Part shown: piece after piece, positions 33,679 through 43,356 of the stretch
Layout: every line of letters starts with the position of its first letter
Position numbering within the stretch: position 1 is the stretch's first letter
Assembly (NCBI GenBank): GCA_050951845.1
Contig: JBMNJV010000001.1
Coordinates: forward strand, 496,001 to 560,000
Direction of reading: 5' to 3'
Length of the DNA stretch: 64,000 nucleotides
From: UBA5436 sp050951845
GTDB lineage: Bacteria; Bacillota; Clostridia; Saccharofermentanales; DTU023
Program-made: the position numbers and the translations under genes
The notes under the pieces: generated by a model
Databases searched by the model: none
Told to the model about the DNA's origin: nothing
What the model saw: the letters and a program-made list of their open reading frames with translations, nothing else

Positions 33679-33941
33679 TAACTATTTTCTATTTGATTTT
33701 ATTGATTTCTTTTTTAGTTTTAGAAAAGATTGTATCGGAAAAAGAACAATATCACGGAATATTATTTGCTTTAGGGGTTGCTGTTTTAAGTTTTATCTTC
33801 AGTACAAAATTTATTTGGCTGGCTTTGATCTTGATATGTGTCAATGTCGGAAGATTTATTATTCAGGAATTGCAGTTAATTAAGCTCACTGCTCTGAAAG
33901 ATCGGTTAGCTGATGTCTTGGAATTTCAAACCAGATTTTGA
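33675..33941 (+). CDS. small membrane protein coupled to the DUF2089 gene
   Basis: 88 aa with three likely membrane segments (residues about 3-18, 28-45, 47-65) and a soluble tail. No family recognised. GAGGGAAG lies upstream within the DUF2089 gene, and the 4-bp overlap shows the two form a unit: a possible regulator plus a membrane partner. Confidence 0.7.
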   Translation: MITIFYLILLISFLVLEKIVSEKEQYHGILFALGVAVLSFIFSTKFIWLALILICVNVGRFIIQELQLIKLTALKDRLADVLEFQTRF

Positions 33942-34026
33942 AATAAAAATTATTGCAGAATAGCTTTCATCTTTATGTAATAACGAAATATTGAATTCAA
34001 ATGAGTTCAAATATTGGAGAAAATAG

Positions 34027-34071
34027 ATAGCTGACGGAAAATCAGATGATAAACCGCCAGCTATTATTTTA
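34027..34071. terminator. terminator between converging genes
   Basis: ATAGCTGACGG pairs with CCGCCAGCTAT (one mismatch), followed on the + strand by a T-rich run. It serves the small membrane protein gene, and possibly thrS from the other side. Confidence 0.7.
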
Positions 34072-34108
34072 TTCAGACCACTCTTTATTTCGAAAATTAT
34101 CGATGTTG

Positions 34109-36058
34109 TTAATCTTTAGCGAAAGTGTCTACTTCATGTTGCAGGCGTTCGATTAACTCTGCTTCACTCATTGTTCCGAGGTCACCGGCTTTTCGTTGAC
34201 GCACAGAATAGTTTTGATTTTCGATTTCCTGATCGCCCATGACTAACATATAGGGAATTTTTTCCAATTGGGCATCGCGAATTTTTCGTCCTACTTTTTC
34301 ATTTCTGCTATCGACTTTTACACGGAAACCTGCGGCAGTTAAACGACTGGCAGCATCTTTGGCGCCTTGGACATGTTTTTCAGCAATAGGCAAGATTATG
34401 ATTTGTTCCGGTGCAACCCATAAGGGAAGAGCTCCGGCGTATTTTTCAATTAATAGAGCAAGAGTTCTTTCATAACAACCGATCGAGGTTCTGTGAATGA
34501 TATGAGGATGTTTTTTCTCACCGTTATTATCGATGTAAACCATATCAAAACGTTCTGCCAACTGGAAGTCGATTTGGATTGTAATAAGTGTATCTTCTTT
34601 ACCGAAGACATTTCTGATTTGAATATCTAATTTCGGACCGTAAAATGCTGCTTCACCGATACCGGTTTCGTATTCGATTCCGGTTGAATCCAAAATGGCC
34701 TGCATTGAGTCTTGGGCATTTTGCCATTCATGAGGATCCCCGATGTATTTGTCTTTATTGTCCGGATCCCAAATTGAAAAACGATAGCTGACATCTTGAT
34801 CCAAACCTAATGCTTCGAGCATGAAGTTTGCCAGATCAAATGCCCCGAGAAATTCCTCTTTCAATTGATCCGGAGTCACCATTATATGCGCCTCGGAAAT
34901 TGTGAATTGTCTAAGCCTGATTAATCCGTGCATTTCTCCGGAAGATTCATTGCGGAACAGAGTTGAAGTTTCATTCAATCGGATAGGCAAATCGCGATAA
35001 CTTCTGGTTTCAGCCTTATAAATCTGATATTGGAAAGGACAGGTCATCGGACGCAGAGCATAAGCCGTTTCACCATCTTTTTCTTCCGGATCGCCCATGA
35101 TAAACATACCGTCACGGTAATGATCCCAATGACCGGAAATCTTAAACAAATCGGATTTGGCAATCAGCGGTGTTTTAGTAATTTGATAACCGCGTTTTTG
35201 CTCTTCATCTTCAACGAAACGTTCTAAGATTTGCAGAGTTTTTGCACCTTTGGGCATAAACAGGGGCAAGCCCTGACCGATAAAATCAATAGTTGTAAAG
35301 TAGCCGAGTTCACGCCCTAATTTATTATGGTCACGTTTTCTGGCCTCTTCCATTTGAACCAAATACTCTTTTAATTGTTTTTTATCCGGAAAACTGATTC
35401 CATAAATACGTTGCAGCATTTTATTTTTTTCATCGCCCCGCCAATAGGCACCGGAAACTTGCAGTAACTTGAAAGCTTTGACCATACCGGTATTCATTAT
35501 GTGCGGACCGGCACATAAATCAATAAAATCACCTTGCTTATAAAATGAAATTGTTTCATCAAGCGGTAAATCTTCGATCAATTCGACTTTATAGTCTTCA
35601 TTAATATTTTTTGCCCATTGTAAAGCATCGTCACGTGACAGAGTATAAAATTCAAGCGGCAGATTTTCCTTTACGATATTCTGCATTTCTTTTTCAATTT
35701 TTTCTAAATCATCATTCGTGAAATTTTGTTCCAAATCAATATCATAATAAAAACCGTTTTCAATTGCCGGACCGATCGCCAACATCGCATCAGGATATAA
35801 ACGCTTAATCGCTTGCGCCATGATATGTGAAGTTGTATGCCAAAAAGCCTTTTTGCCTGCTTTTTGCTCAAATTTCAATAATTCCAATGTGTCACCGTCA
35901 TTGAGTATTGTTCTGAGATCAACATCAACCCCGTTAACTTTTGCCAGACAGACATTTCTTGCAAGATTTTCACTGATAGCCGTCGCCGCATCGAATGCAG
36001 AAGCATTCTTTTCCAATTGTAACTGCGAACCATCTTTTAATTTAATTTCTATACTCAT
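34109..36058 (-). CDS. thrS: threonyl-tRNA synthetase
   Basis: 649 aa, usual length. Order of domains: TGS domain (residues 1-62), editing domain with HTTSHIMAQAIKRLYPDA near residue 74, class II catalytic core with MTCPFQYQIYK near residue 337 and the motif 3 region HRTSIGCYERTLALLIEKY near residue 511, and an anticodon-binding domain with ILPIAEKHVQGAK to the end. It charges tRNA-Thr and is controlled by the T-box leader just upstream. AGGAG lies 6 bases before the ATG. Confidence 0.97.
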   Translation of the reverse strand: MSIEIKLKDGSQLQLEKNASAFDAATAISENLARNVCLAKVNGVDVDLRTILNDGDTLELLKFEQKAGKKAFWHTTSHIMAQAIKRLYPDAMLAIGPAIENGFYYDIDLEQNFTNDDLEKIEKEMQNIVKENLPLEFYTLSRDDALQWAKNINEDYKVELIEDLPLDETISFYKQGDFIDLCAGPHIMNTGMVKAFKLLQVSGAYWRGDEKNKMLQRIYGISFPDKKQLKEYLVQMEEARKRDHNKLGRELGYFTTIDFIGQGLPLFMPKGAKTLQILERFVEDEEQKRGYQITKTPLIAKSDLFKISGHWDHYRDGMFIMGDPEEKDGETAYALRPMTCPFQYQIYKAETRSYRDLPIRLNETSTLFRNESSGEMHGLIRLRQFTISEAHIMVTPDQLKEEFLGAFDLANFMLEALGLDQDVSYRFSIWDPDNKDKYIGDPHEWQNAQDSMQAILDSTGIEYETGIGEAAFYGPKLDIQIRNVFGKEDTLITIQIDFQLAERFDMVYIDNNGEKKHPHIIHRTSIGCYERTLALLIEKYAGALPLWVAPEQIIILPIAEKHVQGAKDAASRLTAAGFRVKVDSRNEKVGRKIRDAQLEKIPYMLVMGDQEIENQNYSVRQRKAGDLGTMSEAELIERLQHEVDTFAKD

Positions 36059-36251
36059 TTCTTTCTCCTGTTATCTGAACTTGTTATGTTAATTTTTTAT
36101 TACCCAAATTATTCCTTTTTTACTACTCAAACAATTTCTTTTTTATAACCCGAATTATTTCTAACATTATTATCTTAACTTATTTACTCTATAACTTATT
36201 ATTCTCAAAATCATCCGAATAAAAATTTTATTCCCGAGATGTATTATCTTA

Positions 36252-36480
36252 AAATAAAAAACACCGTTGAGCCTCGCCCAAGGGTGCATCACACGTTTCC
36301 ACCTTGTATTTAACTTAATTCTATCCTTGACGCAGATTCACGGTACTACTTAGTCTTAGTAACAAGAGTTCGTAGACGGCTCCGGAGTGGTTTTCATTGA
36401 GGATCAGATAAAAAGACTTACAGCCACGATCTTTTCTCTCTTAAACTGAATTTCCCAATTACTCGTTCCATCAATGCCTT
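36252..36480 (-). promoter_or_regulatory. threonine T-box riboswitch leader of thrS
   Basis: On the minus strand the leader contains AGAGAGA and GGCTGTAAG (stem I features). An ACC triplet (36391 down to 36389) lies in front of CACTCCGGAGC as a likely threonine specifier. The T-box sequence AAGGTGGAAACGTG is at about 36304-36291. The terminator CACC-TTGGGC / GCTCAA-GGTG with one C-C mismatch is followed by six T's. Uncharged tRNA-Thr would favour the antiterminator and switch thrS on. The remaining 190 bp to the start codon show nothing further. Confidence 0.9.
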
Positions 36481-36562
36481 TATTTAACTGAATAATATCT
36501 TACAACTGCGTAAATTTATCGTCAAGTAAAAACATATTGCAATTGGAAAATTCTGAAAAAAG

Positions 36563-36803
36563 CTTGCACACTTTTTAAGCTTATTCAGCAATCTGTCGGT
36601 ACAACCTTAAATTCTGTGCTGATTCTTCAATAAAGCCTTGCTTTTGTGCGGTGCTTGCACACTTTTTAAGCTTATTCAGCAATCTGTCGGTACAACCTTA
36701 AATTCTGTGCCGATTCTTCCAATAAAGCTTCGTTTTTGTGTGGTGCATGCACACTTTTTAAGCTTATTCAGCAATCCGCCGGTACAACCTTAAATTCTGT
36801 GCA
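36563..36803 (-). repeat. cluster B: three 58-bp dyad elements, inverted orientation
   Basis: Elements at 36563-36620, 36654-36711 and 36746-36803, spaced 91 and 92 bp. Read on the minus strand they match cluster A at about 51 of 58 positions. The 33-34-bp linkers resemble each other but differ from those of cluster A. The cluster lies between the start of the thrS leader and the 3' end of the TRIC gene. Confidence 0.92.
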
Positions 36804-37091
36804 GATTATAAAATTAATTTGTATAATAGAAAATCATAAATAACGATCTACTTTAAGGAAACGATTCTGATAAAACTCGTTTAACAAAATATTACGATGG
36901 TGTTTATCACTATTTGAAATCAATTGGTCTAAGCGAAATATAGATTATGGCGAACGTTTAATTTAAAAGAAAATGGATATAAGAGAAAGTGTGTTTCGCT
37001 TGTAAATTCCAAAACATGAAATAAGCGCACTTTTTGACTGAACGCTCTGAACCCGCAGGCACGTAATTTTTGGCACATCTATCGTTCTATC
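36804..37091. other. gap between repeat cluster B and the TRIC gene
   Basis: No gene is supported. A 28-codon open stretch (36857-36943, + strand) reads GNDSDKTRLTKYYDGVYHYL and ends in a stop, without a start codon or ribosome site; it may be a gene remnant. Confidence 0.4.
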
Positions 37092-37751
37092 TTACGATTT
37101 CGGAGGTTTGATTTTGAATTTCGGTAAGCTCAATTTGAACTTTGCAGAAACAAACCTGATCAGAACTATTGCTGCTGCCGAAATCATCATGGCAACATTG
37201 CCGGCAAGATATTGGCGTAATACGAAATAAATTAAGGCACCGATGATTGAGGCTAATCCATAGACATGTTTTGTAAAAATGTAAGGTTTTTTTGTGGTAA
37301 AGATATCGCGCAGAACACCGCCGCCACATCCTGTTAAAAAACCGACAAATACAATTAAGAGTAGATTATCACTATGTCCTGAGTTAATTGCCACATTAGC
37401 ACCTGTCATAGTAAAAGCTCCTAAACCGATTGCATCGGAGATGTTGAACAGAGTTTTTAAATGTGAAGTAATCACTTCCGGAATAGGTCTGAAATGATTC
37501 CAAATCTTGATTCCGATTAGAAAAATAATAATCGTAATAAAAGCTACCGTAACATAAATCGGTTGACGAAATGCATTTGGCGGAACGACACCTAATGTGA
37601 CATCGCGCATAATTCCTCCGCCGACAGCTGTAGTGATGCCTAGCATAGTGATACCTAAAAGATCCATGTTGCTGTCAATTGCCGCCACAGCACCGGAAAT
37701 TGAAAAGGCGATTGTGCCAAGCATCTCTAATATGAAAAAAGTTAACTCCAT
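37092..37751 (-). CDS. TRIC cation-channel family protein (UPF0126)
   Basis: 219 aa with six to seven membrane segments in two repeats. Glycine-rich family motifs are ISGAVAAIDSNMDLLGITML with GGGIMRDVTLG (first repeat) and GANVAINSGH with GCGGGVLRDIFT (second repeat). Prokaryotic TRIC proteins form trimeric monovalent-cation channels in the membrane. GGAGGT precedes the ATG. It stands alone, divergent from the M20 gene. Confidence 0.9.
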   Translation of the reverse strand: MELTFFILEMLGTIAFSISGAVAAIDSNMDLLGITMLGITTAVGGGIMRDVTLGVVPPNAFRQPIYVTVAFITIIIFLIGIKIWNHFRPIPEVITSHLKTLFNISDAIGLGAFTMTGANVAINSGHSDNLLLIVFVGFLTGCGGGVLRDIFTTKKPYIFTKHVYGLASIIGALIYFVLRQYLAGNVAMMISAAAIVLIRFVSAKFKLSLPKFKIKPPKS

Positions 37752-37918
37752 GAAACCTCCAATTCGTGAAAAATGACATAATCATTGATAATATGACCAT
37801 ATTTTCATTGCCCAAAGGATAGCCCTTTTAACTATAACTGTAAAGATTCATTTATTTCGCGATTTTATATTACAATAATCTAAGATAATGATAATATGTT
37901 CGCCAAGGAGGTTGCATT

Positions 37919-39118
37919 ATGTTAAAGAATAAATTATTTGAAATGTTGGATTTTAAAAAAGCAGATATGTTGAGAGATCGTCGTTGGTTACACCGACATC
38001 CCGAACTATCTTATGAAGAAGAAAAAACAAGTAATTACATTCTGCAACATTATGCCGGAAAAGATGTCAAGGTTGAGTCCAATATTGGAGGCTACGGTAT
38101 TAAAGTAACGATAGATTCGGGGAAACCGGGTAAGACGCTTGCTTTGCGGGCAGACTTTGATGCATTGCCGTTAGAAGAACAAACCGGACTTCCTTTCGCT
38201 TCCGAAAATCCCGGTGTAATGCATGCCTGCGGACATGATGCACATACTGCCTACATGATGGCAATGACAGATTGTCTGATTGAATTAAAAGACGAATTGG
38301 TCGGAAAGATTGTTATAATTCACCAACCGGCAGAGGAAATGCCTCCCGGCGGAGCATTGATGATGATCAGAGACGGTGTACTCGAAGGTGTGGATAATGT
38401 TGTCGGTTGTCATGTTATGAGTCAGATGGATTGCGGAAATGTTTATTACCATGTCGGACCAACCCAGCAGTCAAGAGCAAAATTCACGATCAGAGTTCAA
38501 GGCAAAGGCGGGCACGGTTCTTCGCCGCATGAAGCCAACGATTCGATTGTCATAGCAAGTCAATTGGTTGTCAATCTTCAGACGATTATCAGTCGTCGTC
38601 TTAATCCTTTTGAACCAGGTGTGATTACGATCGGTTCCTTTGACGGAAAAGGTCAGTTTAATATAATCAAAGATTCGGTTGAACTGATTGGCGATGTGCG
38701 TTGTATGTCGGATCAGACAAAGCAATTGTTTGAATCGGAAATCAGAAATATCTGTCGCGGATTCGAAATTGCTTATTCATGCAAAATTGATCTCGACTAC
38801 AAAAATGACTATCCTGTACTGGTCAATGATGAAAAAATGACAATGTTCGTTGTAGATGCGATAGAATCTGCAAATATTGAAGGGATGAATGATGTGCTGG
38901 ATTGTGGTCCGTTACCGTCATCGGAAGATTTTGCATATTATACGGAAATAGTGCCAAGCTGTTTCTTTTTTATCGGAGCAAAACCGCAAGGAGAAAGCTA
39001 CCCTCATCATCATCCAAAATTCGATATTGATGAAAAATCAATGTTGTATGCTGCAAAAGCGATGGCGGCAGTAGTAGATAAATATATGGAAGAACAAAAA
39101 CAAATAATTACGTTTTAA
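37919..39118 (+). CDS. M20-family amidohydrolase (N-acyl amino acid / peptide hydrolase)
   Basis: 399 aa. LHRHPELSYEEEKTS near residue 23, LRADFDALPLEEQTG near residue 76, MHACGHDAHTAYMM near residue 101 (metal Cys/His), PAEEMPPGG near residue 139, and a C-terminal PHHHPKFDIDE with the last metal ligand. Members of this M20D group remove acyl groups from amino acids or split indole-conjugates and dipeptides. The central domain near residues 180-290 is the usual dimerisation lid. GGAGG upstream. No partner gene reveals the substrate. Confidence 0.92.
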   Translation: MLKNKLFEMLDFKKADMLRDRRWLHRHPELSYEEEKTSNYILQHYAGKDVKVESNIGGYGIKVTIDSGKPGKTLALRADFDALPLEEQTGLPFASENPGVMHACGHDAHTAYMMAMTDCLIELKDELVGKIVIIHQPAEEMPPGGALMMIRDGVLEGVDNVVGCHVMSQMDCGNVYYHVGPTQQSRAKFTIRVQGKGGHGSSPHEANDSIVIASQLVVNLQTIISRRLNPFEPGVITIGSFDGKGQFNIIKDSVELIGDVRCMSDQTKQLFESEIRNICRGFEIAYSCKIDLDYKNDYPVLVNDEKMTMFVVDAIESANIEGMNDVLDCGPLPSSEDFAYYTEIVPSCFFFIGAKPQGESYPHHHPKFDIDEKSMLYAAKAMAAVVDKYMEEQKQIITF

Positions 39119-39216
39119 GAGAAATATCGTATTCAATTAATTACGTGTTCAACAAATTTAGAGAAATATTGTGTTTAACAAATATTAATGATTAGAAATT
39201 AGAGTTAAGGGAAAAA

Positions 39217-40128
39217 ATGGAAACAAATAACGCTCAACAATTGAATGTCAATGATAAAACAAAACATCCGCTTGCAGATTGGTTTATTCGGCTATTAAAA
39301 GGATTTATGATCGGTTTTGGGGCGATTGTACCCGGTTTGTCAGGTGGTGTACTCTCGGTAATCTTGGGTATATATGATCGCATGATGAGCTTTTTGGGTA
39401 ATATTCGTAAAGACTTTTTGAAAAATGTCAGATTTTTCTTTCCGATCGGTATTGGCGGAATTCTCGGAATTGTATTTTTTGCCGGGATTATTGAAGCGGC
39501 TTTCGGGACCTATGCAGCATTGTTTACCGCATTGTTCATCGGTTTTGTTGCCGGAACATTTCCTTCTGTTTTTCGCACAGCCGGCAAACAGGGCAGAGCA
39601 GGTTCTGATTGGCTGACACTCATTATAGCAGCTACATTTGTCTTTGCTTTGATGATGCTGGGTGAACAAAACTTTACTCAAATTGAACCGAATCTCATTT
39701 CTTGGCTCTTGTCCGGTGCAGTCGTCGCTCTGGGATTTATTGTTCCGGGACTTAGTCCGTCTAACTTTTTGATCTATTTCGGCTTATATGACAAAATGGC
39801 ATCAGGTATTAAAAACTTTGATTTTATGATGTTGATTCCATTTATAATCGGAGCTGTGCTCAGCATAATTCTGTTTGCAAAATTTGTGAATTTCCTTTTC
39901 GCAAAACACTATAGCAAGATGTATCATATTATTCTCGGTTTAATCATTGGTTCGACACTGGGAATTTTCCCGACAGTCATTTTTCCGGCCTTCACCGCAG
40001 AAAATTTAACGGCAATGAAAATGTCATTTGTGATTGCGGTAACGGTTAGTCTTGTAATGTTTGTTATCGGAATTATCATATCCTACTTTTTCGGCAAGCT
40101 GGAAGAAAAATACAGCCCGGAAGATTAG
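39217..40128 (+). CDS. DUF368 membrane protein (PopT-type polyprenyl-phosphate transporter family)
   Basis: 303 aa with about eight membrane segments. The two family signatures are GAIVPGLSGGVLSVILGIYD near residue 37 and a mirrored FIVPGLSPSNFLIYFGLYDK near residue 181. DUF368 proteins have been linked to recycling of undecaprenyl phosphate across the membrane for cell-wall synthesis. AAGGGA lies before the start. It converges on the next gene with only 2 bp between stops. Confidence 0.9.
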   Translation: METNNAQQLNVNDKTKHPLADWFIRLLKGFMIGFGAIVPGLSGGVLSVILGIYDRMMSFLGNIRKDFLKNVRFFFPIGIGGILGIVFFAGIIEAAFGTYAALFTALFIGFVAGTFPSVFRTAGKQGRAGSDWLTLIIAATFVFALMMLGEQNFTQIEPNLISWLLSGAVVALGFIVPGLSPSNFLIYFGLYDKMASGIKNFDFMMLIPFIIGAVLSIILFAKFVNFLFAKHYSKMYHIILGLIIGSTLGIFPTVIFPAFTAENLTAMKMSFVIAVTVSLVMFVIGIIISYFFGKLEEKYSPED

Positions 40129-40130
40129 AG

Positions 40131-41564
40131 CTACTCTTTCGGTGCAAATGTGCCGGGAGGATATGAAGGATTAACATTCCAGAGAATCCATTCATCGAAT
40201 CCCGAATCATAGACGGCTTCCATTTGTTTGCGAATTTCCGGTGCATTATATTCCATCCAATATCCGGAAGGTAAGTAACTGGCGGTAAAAGCTTGCAAAT
40301 ACGGTCTGACATGGGCATAGTTTGTCTGATTAATTGCTTCCCGACCGTCGATGATTGCATCGGTTACCACACCGTAAGGTTCTAAATCAGGTGCCGTATA
40401 GCGATTACCGCCTAAATCGGTGCCGACTCCGTTCGCCATACTATAGCCTACCGGTGCACCATTAGCATAATGTGACGGGTAGATCATCGGACAAATATTG
40501 TTGATTCCGGTTAGACCTATACTGGTCCAGTCCTGACCGATTGCATGCCCGTCTAAATCACTGGTCATAACGATAGAAAAAAGGTCTGCACCAACCGGTA
40601 CATTGTCTTTGTTCTGAATTTGAATTGCCGCAGTTTGCAGAAAACGATTGATTGCACTATATTTTTTAGGTACAGCATCAGGCTCACCGTAATAAGCAGC
40701 TGAACCGTCTAATGAACCACCTGCCGGAAATCGAATATAATCAAATTGAATTTCGTCGACTCCTAAGTCAATAACTTCTTCCGCAACATCGATTAAATAT
40801 TGCCAGACTTCTTTATTATAGGGGTTAGCCCATGTTGCATTGCCCTCGTGGGGAAATTGGATCGGTGTTCCGGCTTCGTTCAGGATGCATAAATCCGGTC
40901 TGACCTTGGCAAAAGTTTCATCCTTAAAACAAACAATCCGTGCGATTACTCGAATTCCGTTAGCATGACATTTCTCGGTTATTCCTTTAATATCGCGCTG
41001 CGTAATAATACAATCTAATTCTTGGACTAATGGGATTTTACTGTCATATAAAACTCCGTAGCTTTCTTTGACATCGATTACAAATGCATTAACTTCAGTT
41101 CCTTTAACTTCTTCCAAAAGTGAATCCAGATATTGTATGTCATAAATATAAACACCGCGGATCTTTTGATGTTTAAAATTAGCTTCATGCTCGTACTCCG
41201 GCAGAGGACCGAAGTATTCCTCAACTTTTTCATTTTCTTCCGGATCAAAATCTTCAGTTACTTCGTGGACAACGCCTTGTTTGTCGATATAGGTTGGCAG
41301 AGTAGTTTCATAAATGAATGCATAGGGGTCGGTTTTTTCTGTAGTTGTTTCTTTGGTAACCTGTGTAGTGGACGTAGATTCAGCCTTTTTAACGCTTTTT
41401 TCCGATTCGGATTTTTGCTGCTGATAATAAAAAAACACAAAACCGATCAATAAGAGAACAATAATTATAGATAAAATAATGATTGTTTTCTTCTGCTTGT
41501 CTTTTTTACTGCGATCCAATTTGATCAGAATCGGTTGTGGCTTTTTATTTTGCTCATTATCCAT
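40131..41564 (-). CDS. membrane-anchored putative glycoside hydrolase (DUF4015)
   Basis: 477 aa. A basic start and one hydrophobic segment near residues 27-46 anchor it, a Ser/Thr/Lys-rich linker follows to about residue 120, then the DUF4015 barrel: RGVYIYDIQYLDSLLEEVKG near residue 135, NAFVIDVKESYGVL near residue 157, and GVDEIQFDYIRFP near residue 265, with acidic residues placed as in related TIM-barrel hydrolases. It is exposed outside the membrane and is probably active on a cell-surface polysaccharide; the substrate is not known for the family. Confidence 0.85.
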   Translation of the reverse strand: MDNEQNKKPQPILIKLDRSKKDKQKKTIIILSIIIVLLLIGFVFFYYQQQKSESEKSVKKAESTSTTQVTKETTTEKTDPYAFIYETTLPTYIDKQGVVHEVTEDFDPEENEKVEEYFGPLPEYEHEANFKHQKIRGVYIYDIQYLDSLLEEVKGTEVNAFVIDVKESYGVLYDSKIPLVQELDCIITQRDIKGITEKCHANGIRVIARIVCFKDETFAKVRPDLCILNEAGTPIQFPHEGNATWANPYNKEVWQYLIDVAEEVIDLGVDEIQFDYIRFPAGGSLDGSAAYYGEPDAVPKKYSAINRFLQTAAIQIQNKDNVPVGADLFSIVMTSDLDGHAIGQDWTSIGLTGINNICPMIYPSHYANGAPVGYSMANGVGTDLGGNRYTAPDLEPYGVVTDAIIDGREAINQTNYAHVRPYLQAFTASYLPSGYWMEYNAPEIRKQMEAVYDSGFDEWILWNVNPSYPPGTFAPKE

Positions 41565-41630
41565 AAAACAGGTTTACCATTTTTGTTGTAAATGATCCTT
41601 ATTGTTATAAATTAATCTTTATGTTGTAAA

Positions 41631-43142
41631 TTAATCCTTAGCCTTTTGATTATAATCAGAAACCAGCTTTGATGCTACATCAACATCGGAATTAATCGGT
41701 ACGGGAGTATTGCCGATCATCTGATAATGTTCGGAACCCTTGCCGGCAATAAACAGCAAAGTTTTTTGGTTGTTTGACTTTGCTGCCAGCTCAAAAGCTT
41801 CTTTGATACCGGCTTCTCTTTCCTCGACAATTTTATAAGGACAATCGGCTTCAATCAAATACTTGGCCATTGCGGCAGCGATTTCCGAATGTTCACGAAA
41901 TCCCGGGTCATCCGGAATTAAATAGACAAAATCTGTATGCTTGGCGGCAGATTTAGGCAAATCTTCAATTCGATTAAGTCCTTTGCTGCCGCTGGCTCCG
42001 AACAAAGCAATCAATTGATAATCAGGAAAATGTTGCTCGATCGTTTCGAAACTTTTGTCAAAACTTAAACTGGTATGAGCATAACTGACATGGCAGATAA
42101 TCTTATTGTCATGTGTGATATAAAGATTGTCTCGTCCCAGAGTTTCAATATTTTTCAGCGCTGCGGCAGAATCCGGTTTGGGAATTCCGAAATATTCCGT
42201 TAGTGCTATAGCACAGAGTGCATTTTCAATATTATATGATCCGATGCCCGGTAAAGAGTATTGAGTAGTGTTGACAGTGAAATGATTGCTGTCAGAATAA
42301 AAATCGATATTGGCGGCATAATAATCACAATTGTCCGATTTAGTCGAATAAGAAACAGCTTGAATTCCCAATTTATCAATTTCCTGCTCAACTATTTCAA
42401 GATTATCCATATCTTTAGAAAATACGGCGATATCTGACATTTGAAAAATGCGCAATTTGGACTCAACATAATCCTGATAGCTGGGATGTTCCAGAGGACT
42501 GATATGATCACGTCCCAAATTGAGCAGACTGACAATATCAAATTCGATTCCGGTAACACGATCGTATTTCAAAGCTTGCGAAGACACTTCGATCACCATG
42601 TATTCAAGACCTGATTGAACGGCATTTGCTAAATGGCTGAATAAATCCAAAGCTTCCGGTGTAGTGATGGTTGATTCCGTATTAATTATTCCGTCAAAGG
42701 TTTCAATCGTAGAAATAATGCCGCAGGGTTGCTTATGTTGCTTTGCCAGCCAATAATCAAGAATAGCTTTAACATAAGAAACTGTAGTGGATTTTCCTTT
42801 TGACCCGGTGACGCCGATTAATTTCAACTTGCGATCCGGTTGATTGTAGAATTCTTTACCGAGGCAGGACATTGCTAAGCGGATATTCTTGACAATTATG
42901 CACGGCAGATCAATTTTATAATCAACTTCGGAAATATAAGCTGAAGCACCTTTAGCCTGTGCATCAAGCAAATACTGTTTTTTGAAATTAGCACCCTTAC
43001 AGAAAAAAAGAGTACCCGGTTCAACCTGACGTGAATCAAAGGTAATTTTTCGGATTGGAATATTTGGGATATTTGAATTAATTAACAATTGTTTAGCCGT
43101 TAAAACATTCAATAAATCATTTATGTTTTTTGTATTCAGCAT
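41631..43142 (-). CDS. MurE-like Mur ligase
   Basis: 503 aa. The N-terminal UDP-binding part has ITFDSRQVEPGTLFFCKGAN near residue 29. The ATP loop is GVTGSKGKSTT near residue 109, and the central domain shows LLNLGRDHISPLEHPSYQDY. MurE adds the third amino acid to the peptidoglycan precursor. The DNPR sequence that recognises meso-diaminopimelate in Gram-negative and Bacillus MurE is DDPGFREH here, so either another amino acid is used or this is a paralogue with a different job. AAAGGA precedes the start. A second, standard MurE elsewhere in the genome would favour the paralogue reading. Confidence 0.8.
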   Translation of the reverse strand: MLNTKNINDLLNVLTAKQLLINSNIPNIPIRKITFDSRQVEPGTLFFCKGANFKKQYLLDAQAKGASAYISEVDYKIDLPCIIVKNIRLAMSCLGKEFYNQPDRKLKLIGVTGSKGKSTTVSYVKAILDYWLAKQHKQPCGIISTIETFDGIINTESTITTPEALDLFSHLANAVQSGLEYMVIEVSSQALKYDRVTGIEFDIVSLLNLGRDHISPLEHPSYQDYVESKLRIFQMSDIAVFSKDMDNLEIVEQEIDKLGIQAVSYSTKSDNCDYYAANIDFYSDSNHFTVNTTQYSLPGIGSYNIENALCAIALTEYFGIPKPDSAAALKNIETLGRDNLYITHDNKIICHVSYAHTSLSFDKSFETIEQHFPDYQLIALFGASGSKGLNRIEDLPKSAAKHTDFVYLIPDDPGFREHSEIAAAMAKYLIEADCPYKIVEEREAGIKEAFELAAKSNNQKTLLFIAGKGSEHYQMIGNTPVPINSDVDVASKLVSDYNQKAKD

Positions 43143-43356
43143 ACAGTTTCCTTTACTTAAAATATCAATCAGTGTAATCTGTGGACTTCGGATATTTTGA
43201 CAATCTGATAACTCTCAATGGTTAGCAATCAGTGAAATCTTAATATTTAAAATCAGCAAATTATTAATATTATATAGTTTCGTCTTTTGTTGTTTCAGTG
43301 TATTCTGATTGAATGATAACCAAAATAAAGCTCGAAAAGCAAATAGAAAGCGAATT

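Noticed and set aside
36857..36943. 28-codon open stretch ending YHYLKSIGLSEI
   Set aside because: No start codon or ribosome site, and a stop lies directly in front; only noted as a possible gene fragment.
40076..40360. Minus-strand 94-codon frame across the DUF368/DUF4015 junction
   Set aside because: It is out of frame with the clearly conserved DUF4015 gene and has no family sequence.
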